A stretch of 64,000 nt of DNA, taken from Metabacillus malikii (lineage in GTDB: Bacteria > Bacillota > Bacilli > Bacillales > Bacillaceae). Both the position numbers and the translations under genes were made by a program. Positions 8,176-15,773 of the stretch are shown one piece after another. Numbering within the stretch: position 1 is the stretch's first letter; each line of letters opens with the position of its first letter. The DNA lies in NCBI RefSeq assembly GCF_030813355.1, contig NZ_JAUSUD010000020.1:1-64000 (forward strand), read 5' to 3'. The notes under the pieces were generated by a model. It did no database searches. It worked only from the letters and a program-made list of their open reading frames with translations, and had not been told where the DNA came from.

Positions 8176-8703
8176 ATGAATACGAAGGTTTTAGTAACAT
8201 TATCGCTTTTTGCAGCAATTGGAGCAGTGCTTCATATGGTCATGCCACCATTTTACGATGGGATGAAACCCGATATGATGCTCATTATGATGTTTGTTGG
8301 AATTATTATGTTCCCTACTCTAAAAAATGTAACTTTGTTAAGTATTGTTACAGGGATATTATCCGCTTTAACAACTAATTTTCCAGGTGGACAAATTCCA
8401 AATATGATTGATAAATTCATCACAGCATTCATATTTTATGGTTTACTGCTTATCGTAAAGAAGCACGTTCAAAAAATTGCGGTAGCAACCACTCTTACGA
8501 TTATCTGTACAATTGTTTCAGGAACTATTTTCTTAACATCTGCACTTTTTTTAGTTGGCTTACCAGGTGGTGCAGCATTTACAGCATTATTCATTACAGT
8601 GGTTCTTCCTGCTACGATTTTTAACGGTATAGCGATCGTGTTAATTTTACCGATTGTTACAGCTATTTTTAAAAGGTCTAATTTTATACTAAATGCTTCA
8701 TAA
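8176..8703 (+). CDS. trpP: tryptophan transporter TrpP (YhaG)
   Basis: A 175-residue integral membrane protein with about five hydrophobic segments. It resembles B. subtilis TrpP, and the serC-trpP-yhaH order is conserved. It is expected to import tryptophan. Translation start ATG 8176 is overlapped upstream by (G/U)AG triplets, implying TRAP-mediated translational repression when tryptophan is plentiful. A strong terminator follows. No oddity in length. Confidence 0.88.
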   Translation: MNTKVLVTLSLFAAIGAVLHMVMPPFYDGMKPDMMLIMMFVGIIMFPTLKNVTLLSIVTGILSALTTNFPGGQIPNMIDKFITAFIFYGLLLIVKKHVQKIAVATTLTIICTIVSGTIFLTSALFLVGLPGGAAFTALFITVVLPATIFNGIAIVLILPIVTAIFKRSNFILNAS

Positions 8704-8716
8704 TGACTACACATAT

Positions 8717-8808
8717 GGGCTATCTCAAAGCTAAAGGCTTAATCTACTAAAACCATATATTATTGGTTTATAGAACGGGTAAACCTTTTCTTGAGATAGC
8801 CCATTATT
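8717..8808 (+). terminator. branched terminator after trpP
   Basis: GGGCTATCTCAA (8717-8728) pairs with TTGAGATAGCCC (8790-8801), followed by ATTATTTTTT. The long interior contains a second hairpin AAACCA...TGGTTT. Confidence 0.75.
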
Positions 8809-8821
8809 TTTTCTCATCTTT

Positions 8822-9016
8822 TTAGCCATGGAATACTAATAAAATAATTCCAATTAATAGCGAGATAGCTCCCCCTGAGGCGAGTACAGTAATTTTTTGT
8901 TTTACAATCTTTTTAGGTGGATAAGATGCAGATTGCTGTAATAGCTTAAAGTAATGAAAAACACCAATAAATAATAATAAACTTATGACAAAGAATAAAA
9001 AGATAACACCTGACAT
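8822..9016 (-). CDS. small membrane protein of unknown function
   Basis: A 64-residue protein with two predicted membrane segments: residues 2-22 (SGVIFLFFVISLLLFIGVF) and about 44-62 (VLASGGAISLLIGIILLVF), joined by a basic loop. In the minus-strand reading AGGGGG lies 6 bases before the chosen ATG. An ATG two codons upstream is too close to that site. It is convergent with trpP and close to its terminator. I do not recognise a family. Confidence 0.55.
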   Translation of the reverse strand: MSGVIFLFFVISLLLFIGVFHYFKLLQQSASYPPKKIVKQKITVLASGGAISLLIGIILLVFHG

Positions 9017-9280
9017 ACCCATCCCCCTATAACATTCAAAAATTTTCCAATGAATTTAGCTATATACCCTACTATTTGTTATCCTTAGTAGTAGGGTAAT
9101 TAAGAATCTTTACATATAGCAAACTTCATTATTATTCTTAGTACCCATAATACATGTCCTATGAAACAAACTACATGTCTAAACAGTTTGGATATATAGA
9201 TAAGTATGCGAATCCTAGCTTATCTATGTGTAGGTTTTGATGTTTCTTATAACTCGTTTTTTTGATGGTTTATATATTAT

Positions 9281-9545
9281 GCGAGACTCTTACGGGATGT
9301 GTGAGACTGGTGATAAGTGAGCATGCACTTACGCTGTGTGGAGTTCGAATTGCGTAGGCGGCCTGCCCAATGACGTACAAACGCAGACAGATCGAATAGG
9401 ACTAAAGGGAATACGATAAGCCGTATGGCGGATCGACGGTGGCTTATGAAGGGAGATAAAAGAGTTTGTTAACAGATGGCCACCGGTGCTATACAGGCTC
9501 ACCTCACCCCGCGGAAAGTGAATACTGAAGGTGAAGACTAACCTT
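9281..9545. repeat. composite repeat: family A interrupted by family B (copy 1)
   Basis: A diverged family A element starts at GCGAGACTC and ends near CCCCGCGGAAAGTG. It is split by a family B-like insert (about 9351-9496) beginning GCGTAGGCGGCC and ending GCTATACAG. The same A-B-A architecture recurs near 38.9 and 47.3 kb. A family C 25-mer (9565-9587) follows. The remainder of 9023-9635 holds no gene; a 10-bp hairpin (9065-9074/9089-9098) is visible. Confidence 0.7.
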
Positions 9546-9564
9546 AAACTACAACTAAGTATCA

Positions 9565-9587
9565 AGCAACAATGTTTACGAAAACAG
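9565..9587 (+). repeat. family C dispersed 25-mer
   Basis: AGCAACAATGTTTACG continuing to AAAACAG. It closely matches 6536-6560, 47578-47602 and the reverse complement of 36819-36843. It lies just 3' of a family A element. Confidence 0.7.
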
Positions 9588-9635
9588 TTTAATGTAAAGT
9601 ACTTTTTATTATCAATTTTTAGGAGTGATAGTAAC

Positions 9636-9989
9636 ATGTCGAATGGTAAATCTTTAATGTATGGATTATTAGTTGGTGGATTACTTGGTGGATTAGCTAC
9701 TTTACTTGTAACCCCCTCATCAGGTAAACAAGTTCGTGCTCAACTCCAAAATAATCGAAACAAAATCAGTCATTCCGTACACCAAGTGCGTAATGATAGT
9801 CTTAGCTTAAAAAATCAACTTGTGGAAAGCTTTAAGGACAATTCGAAAGTAATAAAAGAGGTGTCAACAGATTTCAAGAAATCTCTCGGCCATTTTAAGG
9901 AAGATATTGAACCTCATAAAACCCAGTTACAAAAAGAAATAAAAGAAGTTGAAAGGAAATTAAAACAACTTGAACAATCAATCCAATAA
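9636..9989 (+). CDS. yhaH: YtxH-like general stress-type protein YhaH
   Basis: A 117-residue protein. The start is ATG 9636, preceded by AGGAGTGA (9621-9628); upstream in-frame codons are repeat sequence. One N-terminal membrane segment (SLMYGLLVGGLLGGLATLLVT, about 6-26) carries the glycine-rich YtxH signature. A lysine- and glutamate-rich, coiled-coil-prone tail follows. The location between trpP and scoC matches B. subtilis yhaH. Function is unknown; membrane anchoring is inferred. Confidence 0.8.
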   Translation: MSNGKSLMYGLLVGGLLGGLATLLVTPSSGKQVRAQLQNNRNKISHSVHQVRNDSLSLKNQLVESFKDNSKVIKEVSTDFKKSLGHFKEDIEPHKTQLQKEIKEVERKLKQLEQSIQ

Positions 9990-10136
9990 ATTCATTGAAC
10001 GTGTTAACTTGTTCGTTTATTAAATACTGTTTTTTTCCGATTGACCTGGAATTTTGGCAGAGATATCAACTCTTTGCTTATTGAAGTTGTATTTTATTGA
10101 AGCCGCTACATATAAAAATTACTTTTCGTTTAAAGT

Positions 10137-10174
10137 GAAAAGTAAGTGGAAACCCTTTTATCCACTTACTTTTC
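10137..10174 (+). terminator. hairpin after yhaH
   Basis: GAAAAGTAAGTGGA (10137-10150) pairs perfectly with TCCACTTACTTTTC (10161-10174). An alternative smaller hairpin, ACTTTTC/GAAAAGT, uses the same left arm, so the two are mutually exclusive. The T-tract is weak. Nothing else is visible in 9990-10305. Confidence 0.5.
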
Positions 10175-10305
10175 ATCCTCTAGAAGTGTTGATATAGATG
10201 GAATTATGAAAATATTTAAAAATTTCGCAAATTTAATCTTTATTAATCTTTATTTTATTGGCATAATAGAAAATAATACAATTTTGGAAGATCGGGGGGT
10301 GATCG

Positions 10306-10899
10306 GTGTTGAAACATAATGAAAAGGAATATACAGTGAAAGAAGCCCTTTTATTTAGTCAACGGGTTGCACAATTAAGTAAGGCCCTATGGAAGTCAAT
10401 CGAAAAGGACTGGCAACAATGGATTAAGCCGTATGATTTAAATATTAACGAGCACCATATTCTTTGGATAGCTGACCATTTAAATGGGGCATCGATTTCA
10501 GAGATTGCTAAATTCGGAGTAATGCATGTTTCTACTGCATTTAACTTTTCAAAAAAGTTAGAGGAAAGAGGCTATCTTGAGTTTTCTAAAAAAGTGAATG
10601 ATAAGCGAAATACGTATATCAAATTGACAAAACAAGGTGAAGAAGTGCTTGAACACTTATTAGAAGATTTTAGTCCTGATAGAAACTCAGTCCTTAAAGG
10701 GGCTCTTCCACTGCAAAATTTATATGGGAAATTTCCAGAAATGATTGAAATGATGTGTATCATCCGTAACATATACGGTGATGATTTTATGGAGATTTTC
10801 GAACGTTCCTTTGATAATCTCGAAGATTCATTTTCTGAGGAAAATGGGAGCCTTTCAAAAAAGGTAGCACCAGATGAAGAATTATTGCCTTCGAGTTAA
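10306..10899 (+). CDS. scoC: MarR-family transition-state regulator ScoC (Hpr)
   Basis: A 197-residue winged-helix DNA-binding protein very similar to B. subtilis ScoC/Hpr: [44 protein letters not shown] (the recognition region), then [19 protein letters not shown]. ScoC represses extracellular protease, motility and sporulation genes during growth. The start is GTG 10306 or TTG 10309; GGGGGGTGA lies just upstream. It sits next to yhaH and convergent with yhaI, as in B. subtilis. The C-terminal 25 residues are acidic and probably disordered. Confidence 0.95.
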   Translation: MLKHNEKEYTVKEALLFSQRVAQLSKALWKSIEKDWQQWIKPYDLNINEHHILWIADHLNGASISEIAKFGVMHVSTAFNFSKKLEERGYLEFSKKVNDKRNTYIKLTKQGEEVLEHLLEDFSPDRNSVLKGALPLQNLYGKFPEMIEMMCIIRNIYGDDFMEIFERSFDNLEDSFSEENGSLSKKVAPDEELLPSS

Positions 10900-10902
10900 A
10901 CA

Positions 10903-11238
10903 CTAATCACTGATTAAGTGTTTGAATTCGTTCATCAGAGGCTCATATATACCTTGTTTAATCATTGCATACACTGTTTCATTCACGTTTAGTTTTTCAT
11001 TTAATAAACCAGCAAACTGCGTAAGGAGATCAGTATAAATGACTAATCCTTGCGCTTTTTGTTGTTCATATTCTTCATTTAATTCGTCACATAAACGATA
11101 TACTCCCTCTACTTCGCTTTTCGTTAACCCTCTTTCCATAACTAGCCGATAAAAGGGACATTTGTCTGAATCAATCATTTCTAATAATAATTGTTGATAA
11201 TATTCCAATGTTGCAAGACGAGTTTCTAAAGATTCCAT
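10903..11238 (-). CDS. yhaI: YhaI-like protein (DUF1878 type)
   Basis: A 111-residue soluble, helical, acidic protein starting MESLETRLATLEYYQQLLLEM. It is convergent with scoC with only 3 bases between the stop codons. In the minus-strand reading an AAGGAAGG-like Shine-Dalgarno sequence precedes the ATG. Synteny with B. subtilis yhaI supports the assignment. No catalytic motif is visible and the function is unknown. Confidence 0.7.
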   Translation of the reverse strand: MESLETRLATLEYYQQLLLEMIDSDKCPFYRLVMERGLTKSEVEGVYRLCDELNEEYEQQKAQGLVIYTDLLTQFAGLLNEKLNVNETVYAMIKQGIYEPLMNEFKHLISD

Positions 11239-11536
11239 TTCGTACCTTCCTTCTTATAAAAATACGGTATTGACCTTTATTTTATAGCATTTATTCCATG
11301 AATGAAAGGTCGTTCTCATTGTTTACGTAATTTATAAACCGTTCGCAATGTATGCCTAAAAATATACTTATTTAAACTTATTTTAACAACTCAATCCTTA
11401 AAAATAACCGCATCATTTAAGCATTTTGTCACTTTTTTTTATTAAGCGTTTCCAATTGTATTTTCCATCTTGCTTTTTTTAACGCTCCGTCGTAAAGTAT
11501 GAGAGTACTTTATTTATTATCTGTTTGGACGGTGAA

Positions 11537-12076
11537 ATGATGACCTGTTGGAAAACAATTAATCTATCTAAAGATATTGGTCAATCTAGAATATTGTTTC
11601 TTTCAATTATAACAATGATTTTTGTTTTTATCTTAACTTATCTACCTATAAATTTATTATTACCTAACAATCGTCTAAACGATGAACATTTCATTATTTT
11701 TGTTCTGTTATATATTAGCCTGTTACCAATCCATAAATTACTTCATGCTCTCCCATTATTAATTAGTGGTTGCCGTGTATCAACAAAAATAAAATATTAT
11801 TTTATGATACCTGTTCTAGAAGTGAAAGCTTGTAATAGTATAAAAAAGGGAAGTATGATTATATCCCTTTTGGCACCATTTCTCATAATAACTAGTTTAC
11901 TCCTTTTAAGTAGCTTGTCCTTTACTTCGTATATTCATTATATCTGTATTGCGATGGCCTTTCATATTGGATTATGTGTCCCTGATTTCATTTTTATTAA
12001 ACACTTAATATTTGCTCCAAAAACGAGCATGATAGAAGAATTTGAAGATGGGTATGAAGTATTGATTGATAGATAA
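11537..12076 (+). CDS. DUF3267-like membrane protein lacking the catalytic glutamate
   Basis: About 179 residues with four membrane segments. It resembles the DUF3267 family of putative zinc metalloproteases, including the C-terminal GLCVPDFIFIKHLI...EEFEDGYEVL pattern. The motif expected as HExxH reads HKLLH (residues 66-70), so the general-base Glu is Lys and peptidase activity is unlikely. The ATGs at 11537 and 11540 follow GGACGGTG; an in-frame TTG at 11525 is less likely. In B. subtilis this neighbourhood carries related yha genes. Function unknown. Confidence 0.6.
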   Translation: MMTCWKTINLSKDIGQSRILFLSIITMIFVFILTYLPINLLLPNNRLNDEHFIIFVLLYISLLPIHKLLHALPLLISGCRVSTKIKYYFMIPVLEVKACNSIKKGSMIISLLAPFLIITSLLLLSSLSFTSYIHYICIAMAFHIGLCVPDFIFIKHLIFAPKTSMIEEFEDGYEVLIDR

Positions 12077-12206
12077 TATTGTAAATTTTAAGCCTATTAT
12101 TCTTACATTAATAAATAATCCATAAACAATTCTCAACGTTCTATGCTATCTTTTTAATAAATAGTTTGGTAATCTAATATGTATAATGAGGGAAGGGGGA
12201 TCTCCA

Positions 12207-12386
12207 ATGTTAATTCTCTTCATTTTGTTTGCAGTCTTTATCTTGTTTTACATTAACAAGCTTACAAATACACTATGCTTAGTTCGTGAGATTCCTGAAG
12301 ACCGACAAACAAAAGTATTTCGAACAATAAACGTTCTTATTACAATTTTGTTAATCTCTTCATACATAGAAATTTTATTTACGTAG
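12207..12386 (+). CDS. small two-helix membrane protein
   Basis: A 59-residue protein starting at ATG 12207 after GGAAGGGGGA. Segments LILFILFAVFILFYI and VLITILLISSYIEILF flank a short charged loop (REIPEDRQTKVFR). A terminator follows at 12425. I do not recognise the family; it probably resides in the cytoplasmic membrane. Confidence 0.55.
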   Translation: MLILFILFAVFILFYINKLTNTLCLVREIPEDRQTKVFRTINVLITILLISSYIEILFT

Positions 12387-12424
12387 AAAATTAGCAATCA
12401 TAAGAACACTGTACCTAGTGTAAG

Positions 12425-12450
12425 CTGGCAAATAACTTTGTCAGTTTTTT
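12425..12450 (+). terminator. terminator after the 12207 gene
   Basis: CTGGCAAA (12425-12432) pairs with TTTGTCAG (12437-12444, one wobble pair) and is followed by TTTTTT. Confidence 0.7.
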
Positions 12451-12763
12451 TATTGCCTATTTTCTTAATTTTATCGGCCTTTCTTAGTCATCCTCGTAAT
12501 GCATACCCAAAGTGATTTCTTAAAGAATAATAGTGTTAGCTAATACTGATTTTCCTAGCTTATACTTCTCTGGATCATTACAACTTATTTACTAATTTTA
12601 GACCCTTACTACATAGATACTTTTGTCCTCCCTATAAAAGTGGCTACCTAGGGAAATCAATCGATAACGTCAATTATGTAAGAAGCAACAATGATTACAA
12701 AAATGTTAAAATATATATTCAGTACACAACGTTCTCTAAGAAAGCTTTCCTACATATTGAAAA
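12451..12763. other. intergenic stretch without a gene
   Basis: About 310 bases in which I see no coding sequence or strong structure. AGCAACAATGATTAC near 12683 looks like a decayed family C 25-mer. Confidence 0.4.
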
Positions 12764-12799
12764 ACTCTCATGGCTATAGATTACTCAAGCCATGAGAGT
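12764..12799 (-). terminator. terminator for the YjcZ-like genes
   Basis: ACTCTCATGGCT (12764-12775) pairs perfectly with AGCCATGAGAGT (12788-12799). Read on the minus strand the stem is followed by TTTTTC. Confidence 0.8.
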
Positions 12800-12810
12800 C
12801 CTCTACTATA

Positions 12811-12897
12811 TTATAACCAAGCAGCACCTACAATGATTAACAAGATGAATAACACGACGATTAACGCAAATCCACCTGAATATGATCCGCCCATCAT
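12811..12897 (-). CDS. YjcZ-family sporulation miniprotein (copy 1)
   Basis: A 28-residue peptide starting MMGGSYSGGF and continuing as a single hydrophobic helix, ALIVVLFILLIIVGAAWL. The glycine-rich head followed by FALIVVLFILLIIVG is the hallmark of the YjcZ/YrpD-like miniproteins of Bacillus. AAAGGGGGTG precedes the ATG in the minus-strand reading. It sits downstream of a sister gene and ends just before a perfect terminator. It is probably membrane-bound and made during sporulation; the role is unknown. Confidence 0.8.
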   Translation of the reverse strand: MMGGSYSGGFALIVVLFILLIIVGAAWL

Positions 12898-12996
12898 GAC
12901 ACCCCCTTTGCTTTTATTACGATATACTATGCTTCACGGCCTACAAACGGATAGGCGATTGCAATATAGAATATAATTTATTTTGTAAATGGTTGA

Positions 12997-13089
12997 TTAA
13001 TAAATATATGAAGCACCAATAATAATTAATAAAATGAACAACACAACAAGTAACGCAAAGTTGTTTGATAATCCGAATCCTTTACTCAT
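12997..13089 (-). CDS. YjcZ-family sporulation miniprotein (copy 2)
   Basis: A 30-residue peptide, MSKGFGLSNNF followed by ALLVVLFILLIIIGASYIY. It is preceded by an optimal AAAGGAGGT Shine-Dalgarno sequence in the minus-strand reading. It is paralogous to the gene at 12811-12897 and is probably the first gene of the pair. Both face away from prsA. Confidence 0.82.
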   Translation of the reverse strand: MSKGFGLSNNFALLVVLFILLIIIGASYIY

Positions 13090-13281
13090 TTAAATTACCT
13101 CCTTTATCTTTTCACTTTATCTTATGGGTTTAATCCCTTCTTGATTGGACGCTCGCCTATTTTTCAATATTTTCATTCATTCGAGCTATTTTTCACGTTA
13201 GCTTTTTGTTATTGTCACATTATGGTATAGTATTTCTTGTATAATTTTCACGATATTTTCTAACTAGGAGTTGTAGACAAA

Positions 13282-14151
13282 ATGAAGAAGTTAGTTTTAT
13301 CAGTAGTAGCAGCATCAAGTATTTTTGCACTTAGCGCTTGTAACAATGAAGATTCTGAAGCCATTGTTGAGACAAAAGCTGGTGACATTACAAAGGATGA
13401 GTTTTATCAAGCTCTTAAAGACCGCTTTGGTGAAGATGTTCTAACAGAGCTCGTACATGAAAAAGTATTGAGTGAAAAATATAAAGTGACCGATAAAGAG
13501 ATTCAAGCAGAGTTTGATAAATATCAAAGCCAATTAGGAGCACAATTTACAAGCATGGTTCAAATGCAAGGAGAAGATGTTATAAAAAATATCCTTAAAG
13601 TTGAATTGCTTCGTAAAAAAGCAGCTGAAGCTGATGTAAAGGTAACAGATGAAGAAGTGAAAGAGTATTATGATTCGCTTGATGGAAAAATTAAGGCTAG
13701 TCACATTCTTGTTGCTGATGAAAAAACAGCGAAAGAAGTTCAAGATAAGCTAAAGAAAGAAGAAAAATTTGAAGATTTAGCAAAACAATATTCAACGGAC
13801 CCAGGCTCAGCGCAAAATGGAGGAGATTTAGGCTGGTTCGGCAAAGATTCTATGGTGAAGGAATTTGAAGAAGCTGCCTTTAAGCTAAAAGAAGGCGAAG
13901 TTAGTGAACCAATTAAATCTGACTATGGTTTTCATATTATAAAAGTGACAGAAACTCGTAAATCTCTTGATGAAATGAAGGATACCCTAAAAGAAGATGT
14001 TCGTTCACAAAAGCTACAACAACCTGATACGATTCAAGCAGCATTAGAAAAGGAAATCAAAGAGGCTAAAGTCGATGTGAAAGACAAGGATATGAAGGAT
14101 TTATTCAAGGAGAATAACGCGGATACGACTGAAAAGGAATCTGAGAAATAA
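13282..14151 (+). CDS. prsA: foldase lipoprotein PrsA
   Basis: A 289-residue extracytoplasmic peptidyl-prolyl isomerase that folds exported proteins at the membrane-wall interface. A signal peptide ends in the lipobox LSAC with C20 as the lipidated residue. The parvulin (PPIC) domain spans about 137-226: KASHILVAD, GGDLGWFG, YGFHIIKV. It is flanked by N- and C-terminal chaperone regions and a charged tail. TGGTATAGT at about 13222-13230 is a possible extended -10 element. AGGAGTTGTAG precedes the ATG. A strong terminator follows. Confidence 0.95.
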   Translation: MKKLVLSVVAASSIFALSACNNEDSEAIVETKAGDITKDEFYQALKDRFGEDVLTELVHEKVLSEKYKVTDKEIQAEFDKYQSQLGAQFTSMVQMQGEDVIKNILKVELLRKKAAEADVKVTDEEVKEYYDSLDGKIKASHILVADEKTAKEVQDKLKKEEKFEDLAKQYSTDPGSAQNGGDLGWFGKDSMVKEFEEAAFKLKEGEVSEPIKSDYGFHIIKVTETRKSLDEMKDTLKEDVRSQKLQQPDTIQAALEKEIKEAKVDVKDKDMKDLFKENNADTTEKESEK

Positions 14152-14164
14152 TCTACATGACGAA

Positions 14165-14207
14165 AAGAGCGGATAATTCACCTAACCATTTTGAATTATC
14201 CGCTCTT
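14165..14207 (+). terminator. prsA terminator
   Basis: AAGAGCGGATAATTCA (14165-14180) pairs perfectly with TGAATTATCCGCTCTT (14192-14207), followed by CATTTTAT. Confidence 0.8.
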
Positions 14208-14242
14208 CATTTTATAAAAATCTATTTATAGCCTATCACACG

Positions 14243-14461
14243 TTAGCTAACAGACTTATCATTCTCTAAAGCTTCTAATTGTTGTGCAGCTTCTTGTCTC
14301 ATTTGACGTTCCTTCTCAATTCTCTCAAGGAATACTTGTCCTTCCTTTTCAATAAATTCCTGGTCAACCATCTTATCTTCACGAGCTGTTCGGAATGCCA
14401 TGTATCCACTGATTAAAATACCGATAATACATACATAAATCCACCATGGTAATAAAAGCAT
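14243..14461 (-). CDS. yhaL: YhaL-like sporulation protein
   Basis: A 72-residue protein with one N-terminal membrane segment (LPWWIYVCIIGILISGYMAF) and a long charged amphipathic helix rich in Glu, Arg and Gln. It lies convergent with prsA and upstream of yhaM, as B. subtilis yhaL does. An AAGGAGGAG-type site precedes the ATG in the minus-strand reading. The molecular role is unknown. Confidence 0.75.
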   Translation of the reverse strand: MLLLPWWIYVCIIGILISGYMAFRTAREDKMVDQEFIEKEGQVFLERIEKERQMRQEAAQQLEALENDKSVS

Positions 14462-14661
14462 CGTATACTCCTCCTTTTAAACTTGTACAACGTTTTCAAT
14501 TACTATTAGATGTATGAGGAGTAACGATGTTTTATTCCACTCTTCTATGGAAGATATTCACCTTTTTCATAAACTTAGCGTTCCATCAAGCCACTTAAGA
14601 TGTATTGTTCTCCTCCTGATAGTATTTCGACAATCTGATTAGTGACTCGATTATAAAAATA

Positions 14662-14689
14662 AAAAGCGTAAGAATTCACCTACGCTTTT
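14662..14689 (-). terminator. terminator of the yhaONM operon
   Basis: AAAAGCGTA (14662-14670) and TACGCTTTT (14681-14689) form a stem followed on the minus strand by TTTTTATTTTTATAA. It lies directly after the yhaM stop. Confidence 0.75.
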
Positions 14690-14699
14690 AATAAGTTAT

Positions 14700-15644
14700 C
14701 TATTTATGAAATGTTGGTTTGTAAAAAGAACGATTATCTAGTGCAAATACTCTTTCTGTAAATTCTCCTGGCTTAACTCGGTCAAGTGCTCTGTCAAGCA
14801 TATTCATTTTTGCATCAAGATTATCGATGTAATGAAGAATTTCAGCTTCTTTAATCATCGGTGGCTTTGGACTGCCCCATTCTGCTTTACCATGATGACT
14901 TAAAACTAAATGCTGCAGAATAACGATTTCTTCCCCTTCAATTTGCAAATGCTCAGCTGCTTTAGCTATTTCATTGACTATAATCGAAATATGACCAATT
15001 AAGTTACCTTCAACTGTGTATGTAGTACTTATTGGTCCCGATAGTTCAATAACTTTGCCTAAATCATGTAGAATTACTCCAGAGTAGAGTAAATCCGTAT
15101 CCAAACTTGGATAAAGTGTTGCGATTGACTTTGCTAAATCCAACATTGAAACGACATGATAGGCTAACCCAGAAACAAATTCGTGATGATTTTTCGTTGC
15201 TGCCGGATATTCAAAAAAAGCTGCACCATGCTTTTTTAATAGATGTCTTGTTATACGTTGAATGTTCGGGTTTTTCATTTCAAAAATATATTGGGTTATC
15301 TTATCATTCATTACCTCTTTAGAAACTGGCGCTGTTTCCAGAAAATCCGCAATATCTACGGTTTCATCATCGTGCTTCGGTCTTATATTGCGTATTTTTA
15401 ATTGATTACGACCTCGATAATGATGGATATCTCCGTATACTTTAACGATTTTTTGTGGAGCATATGTTACTTCGTCGTCCTGACTTGCATCCCATAGCTT
15501 TGCCTCTATTTCCCCAGATGTATCTTGTAGTATTAATGTTAAAAATGCCTTCCCATTACTCGCGATCCCTTTTGTAGAAGATTTTATTAGAAGATGGACA
15601 TCAACTTGTTCACCAACGTCGTAATGTAGGATTCCCTTAGCCAT
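14700..15644 (-). CDS. yhaM: 3'-5' exoribonuclease YhaM
   Basis: A 314-residue protein with an N-terminal OB-fold nucleic-acid-binding domain (about 10-95) and a C-terminal HD domain ([14 protein letters not shown], then [12 protein letters not shown]). This is the YhaM arrangement of a manganese-dependent 3'-5' exonuclease acting on RNA and single-stranded DNA. The start is the ATG with GGGGAG 8 bases upstream; a GTG one codon earlier is less likely. It is separated by about 130 bases from yhaN but read in the same direction. Confidence 0.92.
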   Translation of the reverse strand: MAKGILHYDVGEQVDVHLLIKSSTKGIASNGKAFLTLILQDTSGEIEAKLWDASQDDEVTYAPQKIVKVYGDIHHYRGRNQLKIRNIRPKHDDETVDIADFLETAPVSKEVMNDKITQYIFEMKNPNIQRITRHLLKKHGAAFFEYPAATKNHHEFVSGLAYHVVSMLDLAKSIATLYPSLDTDLLYSGVILHDLGKVIELSGPISTTYTVEGNLIGHISIIVNEIAKAAEHLQIEGEEIVILQHLVLSHHGKAEWGSPKPPMIKEAEILHYIDNLDAKMNMLDRALDRVKPGEFTERVFALDNRSFYKPTFHK

Positions 15645-15773
15645 CACATTAGCTCCCCTCGTGTTCGTGTTAAATCTATTTACAGTTACTTTGCTGTATA
15701 TAGAAAGACTTGTTATAAAGTCTTAAATTTGTGTATGGATAGTATAGCATAGTTCTTTGTTTAATAGTTTACT

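Noticed and set aside
12770-12976. 68-codon plus-strand frame with Asn/Pro-rich product
   Set aside because: It is the antisense of the YjcZ-like gene at 12811-12897, which has the family signature and a ribosome binding site.
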